DNA from: Tessaracoccus sp.
Lineage (GTDB): Bacteria; Actinomycetota; Actinomycetes; Propionibacteriales; Propionibacteriaceae
Direction of reading: 5' to 3'
Length of the DNA: 64,000 nt
Assembly (NCBI RefSeq): GCF_016714275.1
Contig: NZ_JADJNP010000001.1
Coordinates: forward strand, 372,001-436,000
Of this stretch, positions 18,131 through 26,832 are shown piece by piece. The notes beneath the pieces were generated by a model that was not told where the DNA came from, did no database searches, and saw nothing but the letters and a program-made list of their open reading frames with translations. Numbering within the stretch: position 1 is the stretch's first letter; every line of letters starts with the position of its first letter. Made by a program: the position numbers and the translations under genes.

Positions 18131-18922
18131 TCAGCGCGCGTCGAGGTCGAGCGGGAGGACCAGCGGGCGGCCTGTGACGGGGTCGGGGATCACCTGGCAG
18201 GGCAGGTCGTAGACGCGCTCGATCAGCTCGGCGGTAACGACGTCGTCGGGGCGGCCCTCGGCGACGATCTCGCCGCCGCGCATCACGATGAGGTGCGTGG
18301 CGTAGCGGAAGGCGAGGTGCAGCTCGTGCAGCACCAGGACGACGGTGCGCCCCGCACGGTGCAGGCGGCGGGTGAGGTTCAGCACCTCGATCTGGTGCGC
18401 CACGTCCAGGTACGTCGTCGGCTCGTCGAGCAGCAGCAGCGGCGTCTCTTGCGCCAGCGCCATCGCGACCCAGACGCGCTGCCGCTGGCCGCCCGAGAGC
18501 TCGTCGACGCTGCGGTTCGCCAGGTCGACGACGTTCGCGGCGGCGAGGGCATCGAGCACCGCGCGCTCGTCCTCCGAGGACCACTGCCGTAGCAGGTTCT
18601 GGTGCGGATACCGGCCGCGGGCGACCAGATCGGAGACGGTGATGCCGTCGGGCGCCGTCGGCGACTGCGGCAACAGGCCCAGCCGCCGCGCCACGGCCTT
18701 CGGCGCGAGCCTGCCGATGGGCTCCCCGTCGAGCAGCACCTCGCCGGCCTGCACCGACAACATCCGGGCGAGCGTCTTCAGCAGGGTCGACTTGCCGCAC
18801 GCGTTGGGGCCGACGATCACCGTCAGCTCGCCCTCGGGGACGGCGACGTCGACATCGCGGAGCACCGGATGCTCGGGGTGGTACGCGACGCGCAGCCCCC
18901 TTCCGCTGAGCCGTGAATGCAT
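18131..18922 (-). CDS. ferric-siderophore ABC transporter ATPase (FepC/FecE-like)
   Basis: This 263-residue ATPase has Walker A GPNACGKSTLLK, Q-loop LLPQSP, the signature LSGGQRQRVWVAMALAQ, Walker B LLLLDEPTTYLDV and an H-loop VLHELHLAF. The spacing and the YLDVAHQIEVL segment are typical of iron-siderophore/heme importers of the FecCD family. The start is ATG 18922, overlapping the permease stop as ATGA; the longer frame upstream is antisense to the permease. It is the last gene of the right operon. It powers substrate import through the two permeases just upstream. Confidence 0.95.
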   Translation of the reverse strand: MHSRLSGRGLRVAYHPEHPVLRDVDVAVPEGELTVIVGPNACGKSTLLKTLARMLSVQAGEVLLDGEPIGRLAPKAVARRLGLLPQSPTAPDGITVSDLVARGRYPHQNLLRQWSSEDERAVLDALAAANVVDLANRSVDELSGGQRQRVWVAMALAQETPLLLLDEPTTYLDVAHQIEVLNLTRRLHRAGRTVVLVLHELHLAFRYATHLIVMRGGEIVAEGRPDDVVTAELIERVYDLPCQVIPDPVTGRPLVLPLDLDAR

Positions 18923-19986
18923 CACAACCGCTTCCTTTCCACGGCGAGGAGCCAGACGAGATAGAGACCGCCGAGCGCCCCGGTGATCACGCCGACCGCC
19001 AACTCCGTCGGAGCGAACAGGCGGCGGGCGATCAGGTCGCTGACGAGGACGAGGACCGCGCCCATGAGCGCGGCGCCGAACAGCGCAACGCCAGGGGTGC
19101 GGGTGAGCTTGCGCACGAGGTGCGGCGCGGCGAGGGCGATGAAGGCGACGGGGCCGGTGGACGCCGTCGCGACTCCCATCAGGGCGACGCCGACGACGAT
19201 GAGCACCAGCCGCGAGCGCTCCACCCGGACGCCGAGCCCGGTGGCCGCAGCGTCGCCCAGGGGCAGCTGTGCCAGCGGACGAGACCACGCCACGGCAACC
19301 GGCGTGAGCACCACGAGAGCCACGCCGACGGCCAACGCCTCGGGCCACAGCGTGCTGTTCAGGGAGCCGGCCAGCCACTGCGTCGCGGTCTGCGCGGCCT
19401 CCAGCGGCGCCTTCACGACCAGCAGCGAGTTGACGGCGGCAAGCACCGCACCGATCCCGATCCCGACGAGGACCAACCGGAACCCCGCGACCCCGGAGCG
19501 CCACGCGAGCCCGTAGACGACCGCCGCGGTGACGAGGCCGCCGAGAACCGAGGCGATCGCGACGGCGAACGTGTCGCCGCCCAGCACGATGATCTGCACC
19601 AGCGCGCCCGTCGCCGCGCCCGTGGTGAAGCCGATGACGTCGGGGCTGCCGAGCGGGTTGCCGGAGACGGTCTGGAAGATCGCGCCTGACATGCCGAGCG
19701 CCGCGCCCACGAGCAGCGCCGTGACCGCGCGCGGCAGCCGCACCTCGCGCACGAAGTACTGGGCCAGCCTGTCGTCGGCCGTGCCGCGCAGCCCCTCGAC
19801 GATCTGGCCGAGGCTCACGGGATAGTCGCCGAGCGTGATGCCGACGGCCGCCGCCACGATGGCCGCGATGGCAAGGACGAGGTAGACGACGGCGGCCCGC
19901 CGCTCGAACCGAACGCTGAAAGGGCCGAGAGCCACGACGGCGTGCCGCCGGTACAGGCTCCGCTGGGCCAACTGCAGATCGCTCAC
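18922..19986 (-). CDS. FecCD-family ferric-siderophore permease (FepG-like)
   Basis: This 354-residue membrane protein has about nine to ten hydrophobic helices. Family landmarks are VRLPRAVTALLVGAALGMSG, TVSGNPLGSPDVIGFTTGA and the cytoplasmic coupling region GPVAFIALAAPHLVRKLT. The GTG start at 19986 overlaps the preceding stop (GTGA); the frame upstream is out-of-phase shadow. It should pair with the 19983-21035 permease to form a heterodimeric channel. Four-base overlaps on both sides make co-translation with the whole operon likely. Confidence 0.93.
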   Translation of the reverse strand: MSDLQLAQRSLYRRHAVVALGPFSVRFERRAAVVYLVLAIAAIVAAAVGITLGDYPVSLGQIVEGLRGTADDRLAQYFVREVRLPRAVTALLVGAALGMSGAIFQTVSGNPLGSPDVIGFTTGAATGALVQIIVLGGDTFAVAIASVLGGLVTAAVVYGLAWRSGVAGFRLVLVGIGIGAVLAAVNSLLVVKAPLEAAQTATQWLAGSLNSTLWPEALAVGVALVVLTPVAVAWSRPLAQLPLGDAAATGLGVRVERSRLVLIVVGVALMGVATASTGPVAFIALAAPHLVRKLTRTPGVALFGAALMGAVLVLVSDLIARRLFAPTELAVGVITGALGGLYLVWLLAVERKRL

Positions 19987-21035
19987 AGCGCCGCCACCTT
20001 GCGCCGTCGGACGATGGCGACGAAGACCGGCGCGCCGACCAGGGCCGCGATCACACCCACGGGCGCCTCCTCCGGCCGCAGCACGAGACGTGCCAGGACG
20101 TCGGCGCCCAGCAGCCATGCGGGGCCGAGGATGGCGCAGAACACCGTGACCCAGCGCTGGTCCGAGCCCACGAGCAGCCGCGCCGCGAATGGCACGGCGA
20201 GGCCGACGAAACCGATGGGGCCGACGGCGGCCGTCGCGGCGCCGCAGAGCAGCGTGATGGCCACCATGGCGCCCACGCGCGTGCGCTGTACGCGGACCCC
20301 CAGGGCCTTGCCTGTCTCCGTACCGAGCGCCAGCGCGTTAAGCGCGGGGGCGAGGAGCAGCGCGACGACGAGGCCGAGTGCGATGAACGGCGCGACGTTC
20401 CACAGCACCGGGAAAAGCCGGCCCTCCAGCGAGCCCGCCACCCAGAACCGAAACTCGTTGAAGGCCGTCTGGTCGGCGAGGATGATCGTCTGCGTGAGCG
20501 CCTGGAGTGCAGCGCTGATGGCGACGCCGGCCAGCACGAGCCGTGTGGGGGTCGCCGCCTGGTGGTGGGCAGTGCCTAGCAGGTAGACGGCCACCGAGGC
20601 CAGCGCGGCGCCCGCGAACGCGAACCAGAGGTAGAATCCCATGCCGCTCACGCCTGTGAGCGCGACGGCGAGGACGACGGCCACGGAGGCGCCGGCGTTG
20701 ACGCCGAGGATGCCGGGGTCGGCCAGCGGGTTGCGCGTCAACGACTGCATGAGTGCGCCAGCGACGCCGAGCGCCGCGCCCACGACGACCCCCAGCGCCG
20801 TCCGCGGCACGCGCAGCTCGTGCAGCACGGTCGCCTCAGCGGACCCGTCGGGCGATAGGAGCAGCGTCCACGCCTGCAGCACCGGGATGTCCTTCGAGCC
20901 GAGCGACAGCGACAGCAGCACCGCGGCGGCGAGCAGGCCGAGCGCCCCGACGAGCGCGGCGACGCGGACCGTTCCCGGCCGGGTCAGCCGCGGCTGATGC
21001 AGCGCCGGAGGCTTGGCGGAGACACCCGCCGTCAT
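19983..21035 (-). CDS. FecCD-family ferric-siderophore permease (FepD-like)
   Basis: This 350-residue polytopic permease contains LRVPRTALGVVVGAALGVAG, SLTRNPLADPGILGVNAGA and VGPIGFVGLAVPFAARLLVG, all hallmarks of the BtuC/FecCD family. ATG 21035 overlaps the upstream stop as ATGA. The C-terminus ends with a short basic tail. With 18922-19986 and the 18131 ATPase it forms the import complex for the substrate delivered by the 24527 lipoprotein. Confidence 0.93.
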   Translation of the reverse strand: MTAGVSAKPPALHQPRLTRPGTVRVAALVGALGLLAAAVLLSLSLGSKDIPVLQAWTLLLSPDGSAEATVLHELRVPRTALGVVVGAALGVAGALMQSLTRNPLADPGILGVNAGASVAVVLAVALTGVSGMGFYLWFAFAGAALASVAVYLLGTAHHQAATPTRLVLAGVAISAALQALTQTIILADQTAFNEFRFWVAGSLEGRLFPVLWNVAPFIALGLVVALLLAPALNALALGTETGKALGVRVQRTRVGAMVAITLLCGAATAAVGPIGFVGLAVPFAARLLVGSDQRWVTVFCAILGPAWLLGADVLARLVLRPEEAPVGVIAALVGAPVFVAIVRRRKVAAL

Positions 21036-21877
21036 CCCTGCGGGCCGGCGGCGGCTTGCTTCACCAGCTTGTTGCGGCGTGCGAGAGCCCAGGCGAGCGC
21101 GCCACCGCCGACGAGGACGGCGCCGGCGAGGACGGCGATCCCGACGACCGGGACCCCCGACTGCGTCACCGCGGCAGGCTGTGCGGCAGGAGCCGTGACC
21201 GGCGCGGCCTGTGCGGACGTCGTCGGCGCGGGGGGCGCGACGGCGGCGGACTCGGTGGCGGCCGGGCTGGCCTCCCCCGCCGGAGTGGGCTCCGGGCTCT
21301 CCTCGCCGAGGTCGACCTCGACGGAGCCACCCTCGATCTTGCCGTCCGACTTGGTGGTGCCGCCCCCCTCGACCGCGCTCGAGCCCCCGGCACTCTTGCC
21401 CGACGACCCTCCAGCCTCGACGGTGAACGTGTTGCCGCCGCGGCGCGTGTAGCCCTCGTAGCCGAGCTTCTTGCCCGTCTCCTTGTCGAACACGTCGCCG
21501 GTGGCGAGCATGCGCAGCCAGTGCTCGCCGGGCACGAGGTCCGGCACCACGAGCGAGCCGGTCGCCGAGCCGTTCTTGTCGAGCTTCTGCGTGTGGTAGA
21601 CGCAGGCGCCGTGCGACGTGTCGGAGCACATAAGGCCGTCGTCGATCTTGATATAGACGGTCTCGCCTGCCGGGTAGCCCGAGACCTTGAAGTTCAGCCG
21701 GTCCCCCGACTTGACCTTGCTTGGCCAGACCGACGAGCTCGTGCCGGGCGTGTCAGGGCCCGCACCGTCGGGCGGCAGCGCCGTCGCCCCAAGCGGGACG
21801 GTGACGGCGAGGCCTAGGGCGAGCAGCGCGGCCGCGGCCACGCGCGCAAGGCGGAGAACAGGGGAAATGCGGTTCAT
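21032..21877 (-). CDS. membrane-anchored single-module KIDDG/LTGS-type surface protein
   Basis: This 281-residue protein has a signal peptide (about residues 1-33), one Ig-like module of about 110 residues (RLNFKVSGYPAGETVYIKID, then GEHWLRMLATGDVF), a Gly/Ser and Pro/Ala/Glu linker of about 90 residues, a C-terminal membrane helix (VPVVGIAVLAGAVLVGGGAL) and a short cytoplasmic tail. The module has Cys residues (LMCSDTSHGACVY) that could pair as a disulfide. It is encoded between the larger surface protein and the permeases. By position it may hand the siderophore or another ligand to the membrane transporter; this is inference. Confidence 0.85.
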   Translation of the reverse strand: MNRISPVLRLARVAAAALLALGLAVTVPLGATALPPDGAGPDTPGTSSSVWPSKVKSGDRLNFKVSGYPAGETVYIKIDDGLMCSDTSHGACVYHTQKLDKNGSATGSLVVPDLVPGEHWLRMLATGDVFDKETGKKLGYEGYTRRGGNTFTVEAGGSSGKSAGGSSAVEGGGTTKSDGKIEGGSVEVDLGEESPEPTPAGEASPAATESAAVAPPAPTTSAQAAPVTAPAAQPAAVTQSGVPVVGIAVLAGAVLVGGGALAWALARRNKLVKQAAAGPQG

Positions 21878-21899
21878 ATCGGTGTTCCTCGTGGGTTTC

Positions 21900-24530
21900 T
21901 CAGGGGCGCACGGGGGTGCGGAGCAGGACGACGCCGGTGGCCGACCCGGCGAGCACCAGGACGGCGAGGCCGATTAGGACGAGCGTCCAGGTCGGATCGG
22001 CGGGGGCGGCGAGCGGGGCGGCCACTGGCGTCTCAGCGACGGCGGCCACGGGCTGCGCGACCGGTGCCTCGGGTGCCGCGGGATCGACGCCGGCGACAGG
22101 ATCGACGAGCGGGGCGGGCCCGGCGACGCCGACCCAGCCGACCAGCGCGCCCTTCGCGTCGACGACCGCCAACTTGTGGGAGCCGTTGGGCAGGGTGCCG
22201 AACTTCACGGTGACGATGTGGTCCGAGCCCACCTGGACCCAGTCCGCCGGCGCGACCTTCCCGCCCTCGGTGTACAGGAAGAGGGAGACCCACGCGCCGC
22301 CCTGCACCTTCGGCACGCTCAAAGTGAGCGTGCCCTTGTCGGCCTTCGACGGCAGCATTCCGGCATTGCCGTCGTTCAGGTCCGCATAGGCGGTGACGGG
22401 GGCGACGGCGGCCTCCGTCGGCTTCGTCGCGCCCACCTTCGTCGTGGTCGGCGTGGAGCGCACCGGGCGCGGGGTGGGCTTGGGCGTGCTGTTGCTCTTG
22501 GGCGCGGCCACCGTGACCTTCGTCCAGCCGAGGACCTTGCCGTTCCTGTCCTGAACCGACAACTTGTTCGTTCCGGAAGGAAGCGTCAGCGACGTGACAG
22601 ACGCGGTGACCTTCTTGCCTGAGCCCACCTTGAACCACTTCGGACCCCAGGGGAAGCGTGGGGAGTCGCCGTCGAACACGTTGAGGTAGACCCAGTCGCC
22701 CTTCTTGGCCTTGGGGATGGTGACGGCCCACTCCTTCTTGCCCTGCGCGACCTTCACTCCGCGCTTCTTCGAAGCCGGCAGGTCATCGGTGGCGTGGAGC
22801 GGGTCCGGGGCGGCCTTCGGCTTTGCCGGGCGCGACGCCCGTCAGCTTCTTGCCCTCCGCGACGACGGTGAACTCGGGCGTGACGACGCTTCGGGAGGGG
22901 TCCGGCCGCTTGCCCTTGTAGTACGGATCCGCGCTGAGGGTGCGGGTCAGCAGCTGCAGCGTGTACGCCCACTCGCCGAAGGTGGGCTGGGAGTTCTTCC
23001 GTGTCGGCAGGGGGATCTCGACGTCGAACGAGCCGCGCTTGTCGGCCTCGATGACGTACCAGATGGTCTTGTTCGTCTTACTGATCGTCGCCGGAGACGC
23101 CCCGACCTCGCGGCCGCGGTTGGCGTCGAAGTGGGCGGCGGTCGCCGTCGGGAGGTGCTGGTAGCCGCCCGCGTTGATCTTGATCGCAATCAGCGATCCG
23201 CCGCCCACGAGGTTGCACCACTTCGTCCCGCGCAGGCGGATGGTGCCGCCGACGTTGGCCGCGGGGGTCTTCATGCCGGGGGCGAGCTCGAACGCGTAGT
23301 CCGACGGCTTGGCCTTGCATGTGGCGCCGGACGGCACCTTCGGCACGTCGGGCTCCTCCTCGACAGGTGGCTTCGGCACGTCGACCTCGTCGCTCAGGCT
23401 CTTCACGACGGCGAAGTACAGCGAGGCGCCGCGCTGCCGGTCCGCCGGTTCTGTGAGCAACGAGCCCGTCAAGATGCGGATCGAGTGCAGCGTGCCAGGC
23501 GCGAACCGCTTGTCGATCTCGGCCTTGGTGAGCGTCGTGTTCTTCGTGGTGGGCCACGGGATGGTTGCGGTCCACGTGCCGTCGGGACGCGCCTGCACCA
23601 CCGCGTGGCTGCGCTTGTCCGTGACCTTCTTACCCGTCGCGGGGTTGGTCAGGTCTCGCTTCGAGTAGACCGTGTTCGGATCGCCGGAGGTCTCTGCATC
23701 AAGGAAGAAGTTCACGACGGAGCCGGTCTTGTCGTCAGTGGCCAGATAGCCGCTGACCCCCTTGAGTACGATCGGCTTGCCGTGGACGATCTTCTCGGGC
23801 CCCCGGAAGCAGTACTTCACCTTCCTGTCCTTCTCGCGGGGGCCGTAGGCGGACAGGCACGTGGTGACGCTCACCGACTCGTTGTCCGGGGCCGGGTCGA
23901 CGGGCTCCTCCGGCTCTGCGGGCTCCTCGGGATCGGTCGGCTCCGGCTCCGGCTCCGGCGGATCGCCGGCGACGGTGATCCGCAGCGCCATGGTGCGCGA
24001 CACGTCGGGGCGCTCAGTGGGGTCGACGCCTGCCTGGTCGCTGTAGAGGGTGCCTGTGAGCAGCTGCAGGTCGAAGCTGTCACCTGCCTTCCAGGCAGGG
24101 TCGACGACGGCGTTGCCCGCGCTCGGCCAGTCGAGCTCGATCTCGAAGTTGCCCTCGTCGTCGGCCCACACCGCACCCCACACCGTGTTGTTCTGGATGG
24201 CAGGTTGAGGCGCGGGTTCTCGACGAGCGAGGTCCGCTGCAGCTGGCCGATCTTGTCGTCGATCAGCTTGATGCCGATCACTGAGCCCCTCTCCCCTTCC
24301 TCGGTGCGATCGGGCTTGGCGAGCCACCCGGTGCCGGTGACCCGCAACGGCTTCCCCGGCTCGGCCTTCGGGGTATAGGTGGCGGTCACGCCGCTGATGT
24401 GCGTGTAGGTCGTCGTCTCGCCGGTATCGGTGTCCGCGGCGGCGAGGCCAGGCTGCAGGAGCAGGCCGGCGGCCAGCACGATGCCGGCAAGGGCGTGGAG
24501 TGGGCGGGACAGCACGGTCGGGCTGGTCAC
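21900..24530 (-). pseudogene. large membrane-anchored surface protein with three KIDDG/LTGS modules, two frameshifts
   Basis: The start is GTG 24530, overlapping the lipoprotein stop as GTGA. It encodes a signal peptide and a first module (KPLRVTGTGWLAKPDRTEEG), then loses frame near 24200. The second frame holds LQLLTGTLYSDQAG, a second module (GKPIVLKGVSGYLATDD, RILTGSLLTEP) and a third (NVGGTIRLRGTKWCNLV), then loses frame near 22823 at a run of three T. The third frame adds two short beta repeats, a Pro/Thr linker and a C-terminal membrane helix (TWTLVLIGLAVLVLAGSATG). One deletion plus one insertion give a whole protein of about 876 residues. Its iron-regulated, co-transcribed position implies a surface receptor or relay. 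It is either inactivated here or affected by sequencing errors. Confidence 0.8.
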
Positions 24531-25582
24531 AACAATTCCTTCTCTACGAACTCGATGATGCGGCGCATGAGGATGGGGCCTCCGGTGGAGGTCCAGAGCG
24601 ATCCGTCGACCAGGATCACGTGGTCGTCGCGATAGGCCTTCAGCTCGCGGAAGCCGGGCACGCCTTCGGCCTCCGCATAGGCCTTCTCGGCGCCGGTGAC
24701 GTCGGCGGTGCCGCCTGCGTCGGGGTTGCCGACGCTGGATCCGCCGAGGGTGCCGAAGAACATGTAGTCGGCGTCCGCGTCGGACAGGTTCTCCAGCGAG
24801 ATGGGCTCGGAATGGCCGCGCCCCTCCTTGTCCTGCGCGGGCGGGCGCTTCAGCCCGATGGTCTCCAGCGCCATGCCCGGCGGCAGGTCCTTCAGGATCA
24901 GCGACGCGTTGGACCCCTGCCAGCGGACGATGGAGAACGTCTTGTCCTCGAAGCCCGCCGCGTACAGCTTGGTCTTCACGCCGTCGGCATAGGCGTCGAA
25001 ATCCCCAAGGAGCGCCGCGCCTTCGTCCGCCTTGTTGAGGGAGTTGGCGACGTTGGCGAACGTGGCGCGCCAGTCGGCCCCGGCGTAGCCGACGAAGTAC
25101 ACCGGCGCGATCTGCTCCAGGATGGCCACGGACTCGGGGTTGTTGCCGCCGGACGCGTAGGTGAGAATCAGGTCGGGCTTGAGCTGCGCGATCGCCTCGA
25201 AGTTGAACTGGGCGACGGTGCCGACGGTGGGGATGCCGTCCGCGAGGTCGATCAGGTAGTTGGGCATGGTGCTCTGGCCGCGGCCGTTGACCGAACCGAC
25301 GGGCTTCACGCCGAGCGCGAGGGCGCCATCGAGCGTGGGCTCCGAGAGCGTCACGACCCGCTGCGGGTCGGCGGGCACCGTGATCGGCTTGCGGTCGACG
25401 TCCTCGATCACGCGCACGGGGGTGCCGTCGGCGATCCCCGGCAGTCCGCTCGCGACGGCTCCTCCCGCGGAGGGCGGAGGCGTCGACGTCGGCCCGCCAG
25501 GGGGCGCGGCGGGCGCGCCGCCGCAGGCCGCCAGGGCGAGCGCGAGGGTTGCGCAGGCGAGAACTCGCCAAGAGGTAGTCAC
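24527..25582 (-). CDS. ferric-siderophore substrate-binding lipoprotein (FepB-like)
   Basis: This 351-residue protein begins at GTG 25582 with a lipoprotein signal peptide and lipobox LALAAC (Cys20). The mature part has a Pro/Gly linker and a class III periplasmic-binding-protein fold: RVVTLSEPTLDGALALGVKP, LIDLADGIPTVGTV, AIAQLKPDLILTYASGGN, and a C-terminal DDHVILVDGSLW. This is the fold that binds ferric catecholates or other siderophores and docks on FecCD permeases. Both ends overlap neighbours by four bases. With the esterase upstream, a catecholate-type ester siderophore is the likely substrate. Confidence 0.92.
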   Translation of the reverse strand: MTTSWRVLACATLALALAACGGAPAAPPGGPTSTPPPSAGGAVASGLPGIADGTPVRVIEDVDRKPITVPADPQRVVTLSEPTLDGALALGVKPVGSVNGRGQSTMPNYLIDLADGIPTVGTVAQFNFEAIAQLKPDLILTYASGGNNPESVAILEQIAPVYFVGYAGADWRATFANVANSLNKADEGAALLGDFDAYADGVKTKLYAAGFEDKTFSIVRWQGSNASLILKDLPPGMALETIGLKRPPAQDKEGRGHSEPISLENLSDADADYMFFGTLGGSSVGNPDAGGTADVTGAEKAYAEAEGVPGFRELKAYRDDHVILVDGSLWTSTGGPILMRRIIEFVEKELL

Positions 25583-26829
25583 GGTCTTCCCTTCGGCGGG
25601 ATGGGCCCGCTGTCGTGTGGTGCGAGCAGGTTCGCCAGTCCGTCGGCCACTCCGCCGCGCCAGCACGCGTAGTCGTGGCCGCCGTTGTACTCGACGAAAG
25701 TGGTGTCGGCTCCGGCGCGGGCGAGGCGGCCCGCCAGCTCCCGGTTGGGCGCGAGCAGCACCCACTCCCGGGTGCCCACCTCCTGATGGATCCGCGTCCC
25801 GCCGAGGTCCGCGCCGTCGAGCAGGGTGGAGAGATCATCGACCCAGAGCGAGGGAGAGTGCGCGATGGCGCCGCCCACGACGTCCGCGTGGGCGATCGCC
25901 GTCCACAGGGCGACGAGCCCGCCGAGACTCACTCCGGAGACGAGCACGTCCTCGCGGCGGTCGCTGATCGGCCGGCGGGCGCGCGCCCAGGGCAGGAGTT
26001 CGAGGGCGACGAACGCGGCGACCTCGTCCGGGCGGGTCATCTCGTCGCGTCGCGTCGCGGGGCCGCCCGAGTCGAGCATCACGAGGTACGCAGGGCGGAC
26101 GGCCCCGTCGGCGAGGAGGTTGTCCATGGTTGTGGCCAGATCGAGACTTGAGACCCAGACCTCGCCGTCGAGCAGGAGCACGACGGGAAGCGGCTCGTCC
26201 GCGGGCGCCCCGGGCGGCACATAGGTCCAGACGCGGCGGCCGTTAGGCCCCTCCGCGCAGGTGACGTCGCCACGCTCCGCGACGTCCTCGCGACGCGCCG
26301 CCCACGGCTGCGCGGGAGCCTCGGACAGGGCGACGACCGACATCACGGTTCCGCCGCGGTTCCGGCACGTCTCCGGGTTGAGCGGGTCGGCGAGGCCATG
26401 GTCGAGGGCCTGGCGGATGCCGGGCAGATCCGCCTCGTCGAGGCTGTCGGCCTGCGGAAGGAACGCATACGAGGCACGCCAGTCCGGCGCCATGCGATAA
26501 GTGAGGTGCCAGACGTCGGTACCCTCGACCCGTCGCATCCAACTGGAGCTGAGGTCACGCTCGTCGGTCAGCCGGTTGACGAAGAGCAGCACGCGGTCGG
26601 CGTCGGCATCGCGCCAGAGGAAGGTGACGAGGACGCTGCCGTCCTCGTCGGGCGCGAGGACCGGGGAGACGGCGTGGGCCCAGAAGTCGGCGAGGACCTC
26701 GCGGCCCGCCGCGGTGGTGGGGCCCCCGACGACGTCGAGGCGCAGCGCCAACGCGCGGGGAACCCCGCCCTCGGCCAGCGGGGCTGTCTCCGGGCGGGGC
26801 ACCTTCGGGGGGCGGGGGGCGACTCTCAT
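25579..26829 (-). CDS. enterochelin esterase-like hydrolase (Fes family)
   Basis: This 416-residue protein has the two Fes parts. An N-terminal Ig-like DUF3327 domain (about residues 30-160, VLVTFLWRDADADRV, MRRVEGTDVWHLTYRM) binds the ferric siderophore. The alpha/beta-hydrolase domain has nucleophile motif GVSLGG (Ser301) and catalytic His385 in GGHDYACWR. Fes-type enzymes cut the ester backbone of triscatecholate siderophores to release iron. No signal peptide is seen, so it acts in the cytosol after import. No siderophore synthesis genes are in view, which suggests use of a siderophore made elsewhere. ATG 26829 follows the upstream stop by 3 bases. Confidence 0.9.
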   Translation of the reverse strand: MRVAPRPPKVPRPETAPLAEGGVPRALALRLDVVGGPTTAAGREVLADFWAHAVSPVLAPDEDGSVLVTFLWRDADADRVLLFVNRLTDERDLSSSWMRRVEGTDVWHLTYRMAPDWRASYAFLPQADSLDEADLPGIRQALDHGLADPLNPETCRNRGGTVMSVVALSEAPAQPWAARREDVAERGDVTCAEGPNGRRVWTYVPPGAPADEPLPVVLLLDGEVWVSSLDLATTMDNLLADGAVRPAYLVMLDSGGPATRRDEMTRPDEVAAFVALELLPWARARRPISDRREDVLVSGVSLGGLVALWTAIAHADVVGGAIAHSPSLWVDDLSTLLDGADLGGTRIHQEVGTREWVLLAPNRELAGRLARAGADTTFVEYNGGHDYACWRGGVADGLANLLAPHDSGPIPPKGRP

Positions 26830-26832
26830 CAG

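Noticed and set aside
18923..19504. N-terminal extension of the ATPase frame beyond ATG 18922
   Set aside because: The extension overlaps the permease in another frame and has Arg-rich shadow composition; ATGA coupling at 18922 decides the start.
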